NCBI GenBank assembly: GCA_026014905.1
Contig: JAOZHK010000001.1
Coordinates: forward strand, 1 to 44,817
Direction: 5' to 3'
DNA from: Candidatus Bathyarchaeota archaeon
GTDB taxonomy: Archaea; Thermoproteota; Bathyarchaeia; RBG-16-48-13; GCA-020355125
Length of the DNA: 44,817 bases
Position numbers and translations under genes: made by a program. A model generated the notes under the pieces. That model searched no databases, was not told the DNA's origin, and worked only from the letters and a program-made list of their open reading frames with translations. Positions 34,793-43,018 of this stretch are shown here, piece by piece (the first letter of the stretch is position 1; each line of letters starts with the position of its first letter).

Positions 34793-35889
34793 GGACATTC
34801 ACCTTGTACTTGTTTTTCTATCTTAATTATTTCCTGCATATTTGGTTTTCGTGGGAAATTATAGAGGATTCCTCCGGGTCGTTCATTGTAATAAGGTCTA
34901 TTGCATCCAGGACATCCAGATGTATGAAAGGGAATGCCACTTTGAATGACTGTTGTTAAACAAGTGGTATCGATGCCAAAAGAGAGAAGGCATCCTTTTG
35001 GGTTAAACGTGAAGTGCTCAATTCTCGTTTGACTGGTGACGAGAAGATAATGGGCAATTTGTAAGCGTCGATATCGAGAAATGGGTGGTTGCGATCTAGT
35101 GTTCAATGGTGTCCCAGGAATGGGAGTAAAAGCAAAGAGACTGGGATATACACCCATATCCAGCATTTGTTGCATTGTGTGTAATAAGTCATAATCGGTC
35201 TCTCCGAGACCAGCAATGAAGTGGGTGGATACATTGCCCTTTCCTAAATGTTTCACTGCAGCGGATAATGCAGCGAGGTGAGTCTTCCATGTGTAATGAC
35301 TACCGGTGAGGTTACCTTTGATTTTATTGAAAAGAGCTTCTGTGGGAAGATCAAGGGGTATTCCAATCCGGTCAATACCAGCATCTACTAATTGATAGAT
35401 CTGATTCTCGGTAAAGGGTTGGCATGAAATCGAGATTGGAATGTTGGATTTTCGAAACTCTCTAATAAGATTTAACGTATCTTCGTAGACAGCTGGGTAA
35501 TTTATTGCTTGAAGACATATCCGTTGGACGCCTTTTATTTTCCCGACGGCGTTTAACTGAGTGAGAAAACGATTCGTTGAAAAGACAGGCCAAGCAACTC
35601 GGGAAAGTCGATCTGATCGACTCGTACTTGAGCGCGCTTGTGAGCAGAAAGAGCAGTTCGCTCTACATTTTCCGGGGTGATACGTGAGTAGATACAAGGT
35701 CGTAGGCGCGACATCAATTTTTCCTATTATTAAATCGAGAAGGATAGCCGAACCAAGTGAGACTCTAACCTTTTCTGGATACGGAGGTTTCACATTGACC
35801 ACTTTTCTTTCTGAAGACACGTTCGTGTGTTTAATCAGATGCGGAAGTGCATCGTCGTTGGGTAATCCTGAATATGCGTTCATAATCAT
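34789..35889 (-). CDS. Radical SAM enzyme, biotin/lipoyl synthase-like (LipS-like candidate)
   Basis: A 366-residue protein. The radical SAM cluster motif is CRANCSFCSQ (CxxxCxxC) near residue 75-82; SISCQPFTENQIYQLVDAGIDRIGI and STHFIAGLGETDYDLLHTM follow. The C-terminus has an extra TSGCPGCNRPYYNERPGG segment whose Cys may bind a second, sacrificial cluster. It is coupled by ATGA to the lipoate ligase. I infer a role in sulfur insertion for lipoyl formation, like the archaeal LipS1/LipS2 system, of which normally two subunits exist; only one is here. The start overlaps the end of nep1 by about 59 bases. Confidence 0.7.
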   Translation of the reverse strand: MIMNAYSGLPNDDALPHLIKHTNVSSERKVVNVKPPYPEKVRVSLGSAILLDLIIGKIDVAPTTLYLLTYHPGKCRANCSFCSQARSSTSRSDRLSRVAWPVFSTNRFLTQLNAVGKIKGVQRICLQAINYPAVYEDTLNLIREFRKSNIPISISCQPFTENQIYQLVDAGIDRIGIPLDLPTEALFNKIKGNLTGSHYTWKTHLAALSAAVKHLGKGNVSTHFIAGLGETDYDLLHTMQQMLDMGVYPSLFAFTPIPGTPLNTRSQPPISRYRRLQIAHYLLVTSQTRIEHFTFNPKGCLLSFGIDTTCLTTVIQSGIPFHTSGCPGCNRPYYNERPGGILYNFPRKPNMQEIIKIEKQVQGECP

Positions 35890-36535
35890 AAATAAGTCTG
35901 GAGGTTACCGTCCCTGCGGTCAGACTGTCTTTGTCGATGGATATCACGTCAGTTGCTAGATTGAGGAGGGACGGGGATATCGATCCTCGTGGAAATGCTC
36001 CGACAACTGCTAGAATCACATCGTCAAGAACGAAATCTTTGTAGAGGTGTTGGGATGGTATGAATCGTCCAAACTTGGAGAATGCTATGATTGCTTTTGG
36101 CTTTCTTTGTTTTATGATTGAAGAGAGACTGCCATTCTCCAGGTGCATTAATGTGGCGCCTTTTTTAGGTACTTTTCCGTGAAGAAGAAGCTGCGCAATT
36201 AATCCTTTAAAACGTTCATAATTTTTTGGGAGACGAGTTATTGGATTGACGTATATAATTTGGTTATTGCATGTGTGTACGAAGATGTGGAGTAAGGCCT
36301 CAGAATTTAAGGGAGTATCTAGTGCTGAAAGGAGGACCCGATGAATGATATCGGGTCGTCCTCTTCGCAGGTGATTTGGCAGGGTAAGCATCGCTCTATG
36401 ATGATATGTTCGATCTAACAGAACTTCTTGAGGTTGCTTTCCGACTCTGGCAGAACTTCGCATCACGCTTGGATGAGTCCATAATTCCTGAGGAATAAGC
36501 TCTAAGGCTGCTTCCGCAAGGGCTAAGCAGAGCAT
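35831..36535 (-). CDS. nep1: rRNA N1-pseudouridine methyltransferase Nep1 (Emg1)
   Basis: About 234 residues from the ATG at 36535 (MLCLALAEAALELIP), which fits family starts; an ATG at 36574 would add 13 residues and overlap the divergent gene. Conserved: LWTHPSVMRSSARVGKQP, ILLDRTYHHRAM, RGRPDIIHRVLLSALDTPLN, FVHTCNNQIIYVNPITRLPKNY, RFKGLIAQLL and the closing TAGTVTSRLIYDYERI. It methylates a pseudouridine in 16S rRNA (helix 35) and helps assemble the small subunit. SPOUT fold. Confidence 0.93.
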   Translation of the reverse strand: MLCLALAEAALELIPQELWTHPSVMRSSARVGKQPQEVLLDRTYHHRAMLTLPNHLRRGRPDIIHRVLLSALDTPLNSEALLHIFVHTCNNQIIYVNPITRLPKNYERFKGLIAQLLLHGKVPKKGATLMHLENGSLSSIIKQRKPKAIIAFSKFGRFIPSQHLYKDFVLDDVILAVVGAFPRGSISPSLLNLATDVISIDKDSLTAGTVTSRLIYDYERIFRITQRRCTSASD

Positions 36536-36544
36536 ATAAGCTTG

Positions 36545-36940
36545 ATGAGGATCGTGAAGGAAAAACTTTATCATCAAGCCAATCGTCTCCTGCTTCCAGC
36601 GATTGAAATCTTGAAACACCGCGGGTTGAGACGTCAACGAAACGAAAATAAGAGAATCGCTCGAGAGCGTATCCACATTCTCTTTACATTTGCTGAAACG
36701 ATGTTTTCCCACGAACCGAAATTGGCTCAACGCTACGTGACGTTAGCACGAAAGATTGGGATGCGATACAAGGTTAGTTTACCAAGAGAACATCGATGGA
36801 AGATCTGTCACAATTGCAAAAGTTATTTACGTCCGGGTCGAACATGCCGAGTGCGATTCCAATCGAAACGCGAATCCCACATCGTTATCACCTGCTTCAT
36901 GTGTGGAAAGAGCAATCGAATGCCACTGCGTAGGAAGTAG
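36545..36940 (+). CDS. rnp4: RNase P protein component 4 (Rpp21/Rpr2 family)
   Basis: About 131 residues from ATG 36545; the conserved part begins near NKRIARERIHILFTFAE, so a TTG at 36611 or 36626 could be the true start. Later parts: PKLAQRYVTLARKIGMRYKVSLPRE, then the zinc site CHNCKSYL and CFMCGKSNRMP. It binds RNase P RNA with Rpp29 and helps process tRNA 5' ends. It lies head to head with nep1 with almost no space between, and YhbY-like follows six bases after. Confidence 0.9.
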   Translation: MRIVKEKLYHQANRLLLPAIEILKHRGLRRQRNENKRIARERIHILFTFAETMFSHEPKLAQRYVTLARKIGMRYKVSLPREHRWKICHNCKSYLRPGRTCRVRFQSKRESHIVITCFMCGKSNRMPLRRK

Positions 36941-36946
36941 CCATAG

Positions 36947-37225
36947 ATGCTGTCAAAGAAAGATCGAATGAGAATTCGTGAAACATTTACCCACACCAAA
37001 CCAACAATAACTATCGGTAAAAATGGAGTTACCGTAAACCTGATTCAAGAAGCGCTAAAGCAATTAAAAACTAGTGAAATTATTAAAATTAGAGTTTTAA
37101 GATCAGCTCTTCAGCATGACTCATTTGACGTGGTAACAAACACTCTTGCAGAAGGAATAGATGTCGACTTGGTTGAAACCCGGGGGCATAATATCTTATT
37201 ATATAAAGCTCCACAAGAGCCGTAA
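36947..37225 (+). CDS. YhbY/CRM-domain RNA-binding protein
   Basis: A 92-residue protein with the single CRM fold: opening KDRMRIRETFTHTKPTITIGKNGVT (GKNG loop in place of GxxG), VNLIQEALKQLKTSEIIKIRVL, and VVTNTLAEGIDVDLVETRGHNILLYK. In bacteria YhbY binds pre-50S particles. Placed with the RNase P gene and Nep1, it fits an RNA-maturation set. Confidence 0.9.
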   Translation: MLSKKDRMRIRETFTHTKPTITIGKNGVTVNLIQEALKQLKTSEIIKIRVLRSALQHDSFDVVTNTLAEGIDVDLVETRGHNILLYKAPQEP

Positions 37226-37237
37226 TGCGTGCGCTTG
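37226..37237. repeat. CG-rich spacer element (ATGCGTGCGCTT)
   Basis: A weaker family member filling the 16-base convergent spacer between the YhbY-like gene and nadE. Confidence 0.35.
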
Positions 37238-37241
37238 TAGA

Positions 37242-38060
37242 TTACTCAACCACGAACTCATCAGACAGTACCGGAAGTGGATTACGTTTATGAGCTGATT
37301 GGTCAATACGATCCACGATGTTTTGAACAGTTGTCAGTGAGAGTTTGAGTCTTTGACTAATTTCTTGAGGAGACAGTTGCAAATAAAACAATCCAATGAG
37401 AATACAGTCGATTTCAGGATAGTCAAGGGGAAGTTCATCCGATAGTTTGTGGCCCGGATAGAGCTGTGGACTACTGGGCTTTTCAGCGATAGTTGCAGGA
37501 ATCTCGACGTATCGAGCTAATGCTCGGACATGGGTTTTATAGAGATGCCCGATTGGGAGGAAGTCAGCGCCGCCATCTCCATACTTTGTATAGAAGCCAA
37601 TTAGAGTTTCACTCCGGTCACTTGTACCAGCAACCAGGTAGTTCTTCATATTTGCATAGTAATAGAGAATGATCATGCGTATCCGAGCGCGAATATTTGC
37701 GAGTGATTTTTTAAGCGTTGGAGAAGCAGACGCCTGGGATAATTGGTTTTGGAAGATATTGCTGATTGGGTGAATGTTGACGTATTCTGTGGAGATTTGT
37801 AACTGTTGAGCGAGTGTGAATGCATCCATTGTGTCGTGAGAAGGAGTGAAAAGCGTGGGCATCAAGATGCCGAGGACATGTTCAGGACCAAGTGCACGAA
37901 CACACAGTGCAGCCGTTAAACTGCTATCCACACCTCCGCTTAATCCAATGACCACGCCCTCCGTTTGTGCGTGTGATGTGACGGTTTGGATGAAAGTGAT
38001 TATAGTATGACATGTCTTTTCAAGGTTGATTGGGGGAATAGTTATAGTCGGATCACTCAT
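37242..38060 (-). CDS. nadE: NH3-dependent NAD+ synthetase
   Basis: About 272 residues. The PP-loop is GVVIGLSGGVDSSLTAALC. Other signatures: NIRARIRMIILYYYANM, VAGTSDRSETLIGFYTKYGDGGADFLPIGHLYK, and AEKPSSPQLYPGHKLSDELPLDY. It amidates nicotinate adenine dinucleotide using ammonia; no glutaminase domain is attached. The ATG overlaps the TGA of the glycerate kinase gene by one base (TGATG), so translation should be coupled. Confidence 0.95.
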   Translation of the reverse strand: MSDPTITIPPINLEKTCHTIITFIQTVTSHAQTEGVVIGLSGGVDSSLTAALCVRALGPEHVLGILMPTLFTPSHDTMDAFTLAQQLQISTEYVNIHPISNIFQNQLSQASASPTLKKSLANIRARIRMIILYYYANMKNYLVAGTSDRSETLIGFYTKYGDGGADFLPIGHLYKTHVRALARYVEIPATIAEKPSSPQLYPGHKLSDELPLDYPEIDCILIGLFYLQLSPQEISQRLKLSLTTVQNIVDRIDQSAHKRNPLPVLSDEFVVE

Positions 38061-39484
38061 CACGATTTGTTCTCCTTCGGTGAATGAGGCAAGTTCACGA
38101 TGATCATTACATCGTTCACGTTTGTTCCGGTTGGACCTGTATACACTAAGTCACCTAACTGTTTGAAATAGTTATGAGAATCATTATTCTGGAGATACTG
38201 TATTGGATTCAGATTTTTCAAACGAGCTCTCTTAAGTGTTGATGCATCAACGATCGCTCCTGCAGCATCACTTAGACCATCGACACCATCAGTACCTAAA
38301 GAAGCGATGACAACGCCTTCAAGATCCTCGATAGCTAAACTCGAACTCAATACTACTTCTCCATTTCGTCCACCTCGACCAGTACCTGTGACGGTGACCG
38401 TGGTTTCACCACCTGCCAACACAACACCAGGTTTTGGAATTGGTTTGTTAGCCAGAGTAATTTCTCGAGCGATGGATGCTAAAACCGTTCCGACATGCCT
38501 TGCTTCGCCCTGAATATATGAGGAGAGGATAAGAGGTGTCAACTTCATTGCACGTGCTTTTCTCTCAGCAGCGTCTAAAGCAAGGCTGTTATTACCAAGC
38601 AGGATGTTATAGACTCGAGCAAATCGTGGATCACCCGCTTTTGGCGATTCAGTGTTCGTTCCTTCTTGACCCCCTAAGAGGAATTGTTGAATCGAAGAAG
38701 GAGCGTCATCCCAAATAGCATATCTATGTAAGATTTGGACGGCATCGTGATATGTACTCGGATCGGGAACAGTCGGTCCTGAAGCGATGGAGGGGAGCGG
38801 GTCACCAAGGACATCGGATAGAACAAGACATAGTAATGTTGCCGGATATGACTCAACTGCTAATCGACCACCCTTGATTTTAGAAATATGCTTCCGAACT
38901 ACATTGATGTCATTGATTGTTGCCCCACTCCTCAGAAGGAGGTTGGTGATTTGCTTCTTCTCCGTTAAAGTAATACCATTTTGAGGGGATGGCAAGAGGG
39001 CAGATCCCCCACCAGATAATAAAAATAGAATCAACGTCTCTTCGGTGACCCCCCTGAGATATTGAAAAATATGTTCAACACCTTGCTGACCCACCTCATT
39101 GGGGATCGGATGACCAGCTTCATTCAACTGAATTGTGGATACTTGATACTTGTGCGCTGAATGTTCGGGGATATTAATAATTCCAGCAGTGATTCGGTCA
39201 CCGAAGATAGTTTCTACCATTTCAGCCATTGCACCACTCGCTTTACCACCTCCAAAGACGAAAATCTCCTTAAATTTAGTCAGATTGAGGGAGTGGGGTC
39301 CAATAGTTAACGTGTTTCCATTCACTTGAACTTGAGTTTGAATAAGTTCCATTGGATCAACTGCAGAAATCGCAGTTTCCAACAAGGTCAGTGCAATTCG
39401 ACGTGCTTCTGCGTTGACTTGGCTATGTGAATTTGCGATCAACGCCTCCTTATTTGTGATAAGAGACAACAATATATCCTCCAT
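38060..39484 (-). CDS. Glycerate 2-kinase (DUF4147/MOFRL type)
   Basis: About 474 residues from ATG 39484 (a TTG at 39508 adds eight). N-terminal DUF4147 part: FVFGGGKASGAMAEM, ILFLLSGGGSALLPSP, ALTLL helix and VLSDVLGDPLPSIASGPT. The C-terminal MOFRL domain: VLAGGETTVTVTGTGRGGRN and ASLGTDGVDGLSDAAGAIVD. It phosphorylates glycerate to 2-phosphoglycerate, the last step of the non-phosphorylative Entner-Doudoroff route and of serine or glyoxylate breakdown. This may serve the sugar-acid enzymes at 13.7-15.8 kb. Upstream of nadE. Confidence 0.92.
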   Translation of the reverse strand: MEDILLSLITNKEALIANSHSQVNAEARRIALTLLETAISAVDPMELIQTQVQVNGNTLTIGPHSLNLTKFKEIFVFGGGKASGAMAEMVETIFGDRITAGIINIPEHSAHKYQVSTIQLNEAGHPIPNEVGQQGVEHIFQYLRGVTEETLILFLLSGGGSALLPSPQNGITLTEKKQITNLLLRSGATINDINVVRKHISKIKGGRLAVESYPATLLCLVLSDVLGDPLPSIASGPTVPDPSTYHDAVQILHRYAIWDDAPSSIQQFLLGGQEGTNTESPKAGDPRFARVYNILLGNNSLALDAAERKARAMKLTPLILSSYIQGEARHVGTVLASIAREITLANKPIPKPGVVLAGGETTVTVTGTGRGGRNGEVVLSSSLAIEDLEGVVIASLGTDGVDGLSDAAGAIVDASTLKRARLKNLNPIQYLQNNDSHNYFKQLGDLVYTGPTGTNVNDVMIIVNLPHSPKENKS

Positions 39485-39562
39485 AATGACTGAATCAATA
39501 GGATTCAAACCTGTTTAGTTGGCTATAAATCATTCTTTTAACAATCATGAAAGTGAAGAGCG

Positions 39563-40198
39563 ATGAACCAGCGAGTGGCAGAAATCATTGCGCGACTAAC
39601 CGAGGAATATTCCGCTCCACGTACTACACTCCATTTTACATCACCGTTAGAACTATTGATTGCTACAATTTTGTCCGCTCAATGTACCGATGAACGCGTG
39701 AATCGGGTAACCAAGCTCTTATTTCAACAATACAAGAAAGCAGAAGATTATGCTAGCGCTGATCTCGTTGAGTTAGAGCAAATCATTCGATCAACAGGCT
39801 ATTATAGACGAAAAGCAAAATTAATTCAAGGCTGTTGTCAAAAACTCGTGACAGATTTTAACTCTCGCGTCCCCAGGACAATGGCAGAATTGTTGACGTT
39901 ACCAGGTGTCGCAAGAAAAACCGCGAACATTGTTTTGTCGAACGCCTTTGGAATCGTTGCCGGAATAGCGGTCGATACTCATGTGAAACGTCTCTCACAG
40001 CGACTTGACTTAACAACGAATAAAATCCCAGAGAAAATTGAAAAAGATTTAATGAGAATTATTCCACGTCATATCTGGGTAGCCATTACCTATCTACTGA
40101 TTGAGCATGGTCGAAAAGTGTGTAAAGCGCGGAAACCATTATGTGAGAACTGTGTGTTAGGAAAGATGTTATGCCCGTCTTATAGCGTCAGAAGTTAA
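39563..40198 (+). CDS. nth: Endonuclease III
   Basis: A 211-residue DNA glycosylase/AP lyase. Helix-hairpin-helix LPGVARKTANIVLSNAFG carries the catalytic Lys, and GIAVDTHVKRLSQRL carries the catalytic Asp. The C-terminal FeS loop is CKARKPLCENCVLGKMLC, with spacing 6-2-6; E. coli has 6-2-5. It removes oxidised pyrimidines. Divergent from the glycerate kinase gene; the EndA-family gene follows. Confidence 0.95.
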   Translation: MNQRVAEIIARLTEEYSAPRTTLHFTSPLELLIATILSAQCTDERVNRVTKLLFQQYKKAEDYASADLVELEQIIRSTGYYRRKAKLIQGCCQKLVTDFNSRVPRTMAELLTLPGVARKTANIVLSNAFGIVAGIAVDTHVKRLSQRLDLTTNKIPEKIEKDLMRIIPRHIWVAITYLLIEHGRKVCKARKPLCENCVLGKMLCPSYSVRS

Positions 40199-40262
40199 GA
40201 TTATTAGACAGACATGATATTACAACCCCCGTGAATCACAAGGCACTCCCTAGGTGAAACCC

Positions 40263-40799
40263 ATGACAACTAAACAATACATAACAGTAGGTTTCTTAGA
40301 CGGGCAAGTAGCAATCTCTGACCCAGCCACAGCACAGCCACTATTAGAAGCAGGCTATGGATCCGCAAATGATAATGGTAAAGGAAGCACTCTTTCACCC
40401 TGGGAAGCATTATATTTATTGGCTGAAGAGCGTCTCCAAATACAAGATTGTCAAAGCCAACAGCCAATGACTTTCCAAACATTATTAACTCAATACAGAA
40501 AAGAGGATGAAGAAGTATGGACAAAATACCTCATTTATCGCGATCTTCGCAGCAGAGGCTACGTAGTACGAGATGGCTTTGGTCTTGGAGTCGACTTTCG
40601 CCTCTATGCAAGAGGAACATATGGTCAAAAAGCGGCGAAATATTTAGTTTACACCCTCTGTGAAGGAACCCCCATGGCTACTAAAAAATTACGAGATATT
40701 CATCTGATAGCACAAAATATGAAGAAACAACTTATTATTGCGGTGATGGATAGACGCGGCGAAATCGTCTACTACTCTTTGGGATCTTTTCACATTTAA
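40263..40799 (+). CDS. endA: tRNA-splicing endonuclease family protein lacking the catalytic His
   Basis: About 178 residues from ATG 40263 with GGTGA just upstream. N-terminal domain (residues 1-75), then the catalytic-type domain: KYLIYRDLRSRGYVVRDG, VDFRLYARG (Tyr present), YGQKAAKYLVY and NMKKQLIIAVMDRRGEIVYY (Lys present). In active enzymes the third motif reads HSxYLV with the catalytic His (125 in M. jannaschii); here the His position is Ala. This fits a structural or degenerate subunit, as in alpha2-beta2 enzymes, with the active partner elsewhere. It matters because tRNA-Tyr in this window appears to have three introns. Confidence 0.88.
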   Translation: MTTKQYITVGFLDGQVAISDPATAQPLLEAGYGSANDNGKGSTLSPWEALYLLAEERLQIQDCQSQQPMTFQTLLTQYRKEDEEVWTKYLIYRDLRSRGYVVRDGFGLGVDFRLYARGTYGQKAAKYLVYTLCEGTPMATKKLRDIHLIAQNMKKQLIIAVMDRRGEIVYYSLGSFHI

Positions 40800-40805
40800 C
40801 GTTGA

Positions 40806-40815
40806 CACGCGCGCA
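40806..40815. repeat. Intergenic CG-alternating element (CACGCGCGCA)
   Basis: A family member six bases after the EndA-family stop and 13 bases before the UbiA start. Confidence 0.45.
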
Positions 40816-40828
40816 AAGGGATTCAATA

Positions 40829-41701
40829 ATGACTGTGGAGAGAGGGCTGGCCTATATTCAAATAATGCGTCCAGTCAATGGCTTAATGCAAGCTTTTGCA
40901 GTTGTTATAGGTTTCCTTGTCGTTCAACAAACAATAGTAGCATCATCATCCTTAGCACTAGGAATAATTACGGCGGTTATGACAACAGGGGCATCAATGG
41001 TAGCGAATGATTATTGGGATCGAGACGTAGATGCAGTTAATGTCCCAACTCGACCAATACCGAGTGGCCGCATCACTCCACGTCAAGCAGTGATTTTTAC
41101 AGGAATACTTAGTCTGATAGGATTAATCGCTGCTTTTGCGACAAATATTCCGTGCTTTGGGATAGCTTTAATTTCCCTTGGCACTGCTCTTGCTTATAAC
41201 TGGAAAGGCAAAGATACAGGTTTACCAGGTAATCTCATGGTGAGTTCATGCGTCGCTGTCCCATTCATTTATGGAGGCGTGATTCCTAAAGGATTTTCAA
41301 CATCACCTCTTGAACTGAGCATAATTGGAGCTTTCGCTTCTATGGCATTTCTTACAAATACCGGACGAGAAATCACTAAAGGAATCGCGGATATAGCTGG
41401 AGATCAATTGCGAAATACACGAACCATCGCAATCCAATCTGGTGCACAGGTCGCAGCTAACCTTAGTGCAGTTTTTTATATCATCCCAATTATCATTAGC
41501 CTTGTTGTATGGGCATTTGGAGTTCTTTCTGAGTATTATCTGCCTGTTGTTATCCTGGCAGATCTGGGATTTTTGTGGTCAGCCCTTTCCTTAATCCAGA
41601 ATTATTCCGAAACCAACGCAATACGGATAAAAAATCGAGTCTTGTTGTCAATGTTCTTGGGCTTAATTGCTTTTGTAATAGGAGGTATAAAACTTGTCTA
41701 A
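40829..41701 (+). CDS. UbiA prenyltransferase, geranylgeranylglyceryl phosphate geranylgeranyltransferase-type
   Basis: About 290 residues with eight or nine membrane spans. The diphosphate-binding motifs are NDYWDRDVDAVNVPTRPIPSG (NDxxDxxxD) and REITKGIADIAGDQLRNTRT. The pattern is that of archaeal digeranylgeranylglyceryl phosphate synthase, which adds the second prenyl chain in ether-lipid synthesis. The ATG at 40829 has AAAGGG eight bases upstream. It pairs in pathway with egsA at 21229. HisRS starts inside its last bases. Confidence 0.9.
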   Translation: MTVERGLAYIQIMRPVNGLMQAFAVVIGFLVVQQTIVASSSLALGIITAVMTTGASMVANDYWDRDVDAVNVPTRPIPSGRITPRQAVIFTGILSLIGLIAAFATNIPCFGIALISLGTALAYNWKGKDTGLPGNLMVSSCVAVPFIYGGVIPKGFSTSPLELSIIGAFASMAFLTNTGREITKGIADIAGDQLRNTRTIAIQSGAQVAANLSAVFYIIPIIISLVVWAFGVLSEYYLPVVILADLGFLWSALSLIQNYSETNAIRIKNRVLLSMFLGLIAFVIGGIKLV

Positions 41702-42995
41702 ATCGTATTCAACAGTTCGGGGTATGAGGGACTTTCTCCCTCTTGAGTTATCAAAAAGACATTTCGTTGAAGCCAAGGTACGGGAATGTTTCCGATTCTT
41801 TGGTTACCAAGAAATAGAAACTCCCCTTATCGAATCTCACGCGCTCATTGCTGCAAAGTCTGGAAATGAGATCCGTCATCGCCTCTTCGCTTTCACCGAT
41901 TTTAATGGACGAAAATTAGCTCTCCGACCTGAACTTACTGCCTCAGTTGCTCGAGTTGTGACCAATAAACTGCGTACTCAGCCAAAACCTATACGACTTG
42001 GTTATATCGCAAATTGTTTTCGATATGATAATCCGCAATTAGGTCGGTATCGAGAGTTCTGGCAAGCTGGCTTCGAAATGTTTGGATCAGAACATCCAAT
42101 CGCAGATGCGGAAATTATACTCGCCAATTTAGAACTGATGCGACGCGTAGGACTCTCCGAAGCCTTTCTGAAGATCGGGCATGTTGGAATTCTCCGGGAA
42201 ATACTCAGCACATATGATATCCACGAAAACGAGCAAAACACAATTATGGGTCTCATCGATAGCAATCACCAAGATCAGGTCATGAAAACTTTCACTGAGC
42301 TCAATGTTCCAGCAGAGGGACAAGATGACATCCAACAGCTTTTTGCATTGAAAGGGACTCAACTCAGTGTCTTTGAACAGGGTGAAATCATACTCAACAA
42401 ATACCCTGACGCTAAAAGAGCTCTTGCGAACTTAAAAACAATCGTTACCCTTGCCCAACAAAGCACAGTACCAAATAAAATCGTCATCGATTTGGGCTTT
42501 GCGAGGGGACTGGAATACTATACCGGCATGATCTTTGAAGTCTATGTCCCTGATTTAGGTATAGCCCTTGGTGGTGGCGGTCGATATGACAAACTGGTTG
42601 AAATTTTTGGTGGAGCCCAGATGCCTGCAGTGGGATGTTCGCCAGGAATTGACCGAATCGTGCTAGCGGTTGATAAATTGAAACGTTTTCCCTCACTGAC
42701 TGCAGATAGGATACAAATCTTAGTGATCCCCGTGGACCAGACAACCCCTGTATTATCGAAGGGATTAGAAATCGCGACAAGCCTCCGCAATAAAGACATT
42801 ATCGCTCACATTGAAACCTTCGGAAGACGCCTTCGATCGGCATTAACGTATGCAGGTCGACAAGGATACACCCATGCCATCATCATCGGCATAAAAGAAC
42901 TCACAAAGAATCAAGTTACTCTCAGAGATCTGAAAGCGAAAACGCAAGAACTCCTGCCCCTTAACCGCCTTGTTCAACACATTGAACGCAGCTAG
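41694..42995 (+). CDS. hisS: Histidyl-tRNA synthetase
   Basis: A 433-residue class II synthetase starting TTG 41694, 8 bases inside the UbiA gene, with GGAGGT upstream (GGAGGTATAAAAC). Motif 1: RGMRDFLPLE; motif 2: LRPELTASVAR and CFRYDNPQLGRYREFWQAGFEMFG; His-specific LGFARGLEYYTGMIFE (usual RGLDYYTG, Glu for Asp), motif 3 GGGGRYDKLVEIFGG.MPAVGCSPGIDRIVL. The C-terminal anticodon domain follows. Essential for tRNA-His charging. Confidence 0.96.
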   Translation: MSKSYSTVRGMRDFLPLELSKRHFVEAKVRECFRFFGYQEIETPLIESHALIAAKSGNEIRHRLFAFTDFNGRKLALRPELTASVARVVTNKLRTQPKPIRLGYIANCFRYDNPQLGRYREFWQAGFEMFGSEHPIADAEIILANLELMRRVGLSEAFLKIGHVGILREILSTYDIHENEQNTIMGLIDSNHQDQVMKTFTELNVPAEGQDDIQQLFALKGTQLSVFEQGEIILNKYPDAKRALANLKTIVTLAQQSTVPNKIVIDLGFARGLEYYTGMIFEVYVPDLGIALGGGGRYDKLVEIFGGAQMPAVGCSPGIDRIVLAVDKLKRFPSLTADRIQILVIPVDQTTPVLSKGLEIATSLRNKDIIAHIETFGRRLRSALTYAGRQGYTHAIIIGIKELTKNQVTLRDLKAKTQELLPLNRLVQHIERS

Positions 42996-43018
42996 CGCTT
43001 AAATACGCGTGAGACCCC

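Noticed and set aside
40085..40195. Endonuclease III FeS loop spacing 6-2-6 as a sign of a broken cluster
   Set aside because: All four Cys are present and one-residue length differences in this loop are plausible within the family, so loss of the cluster is not supported.
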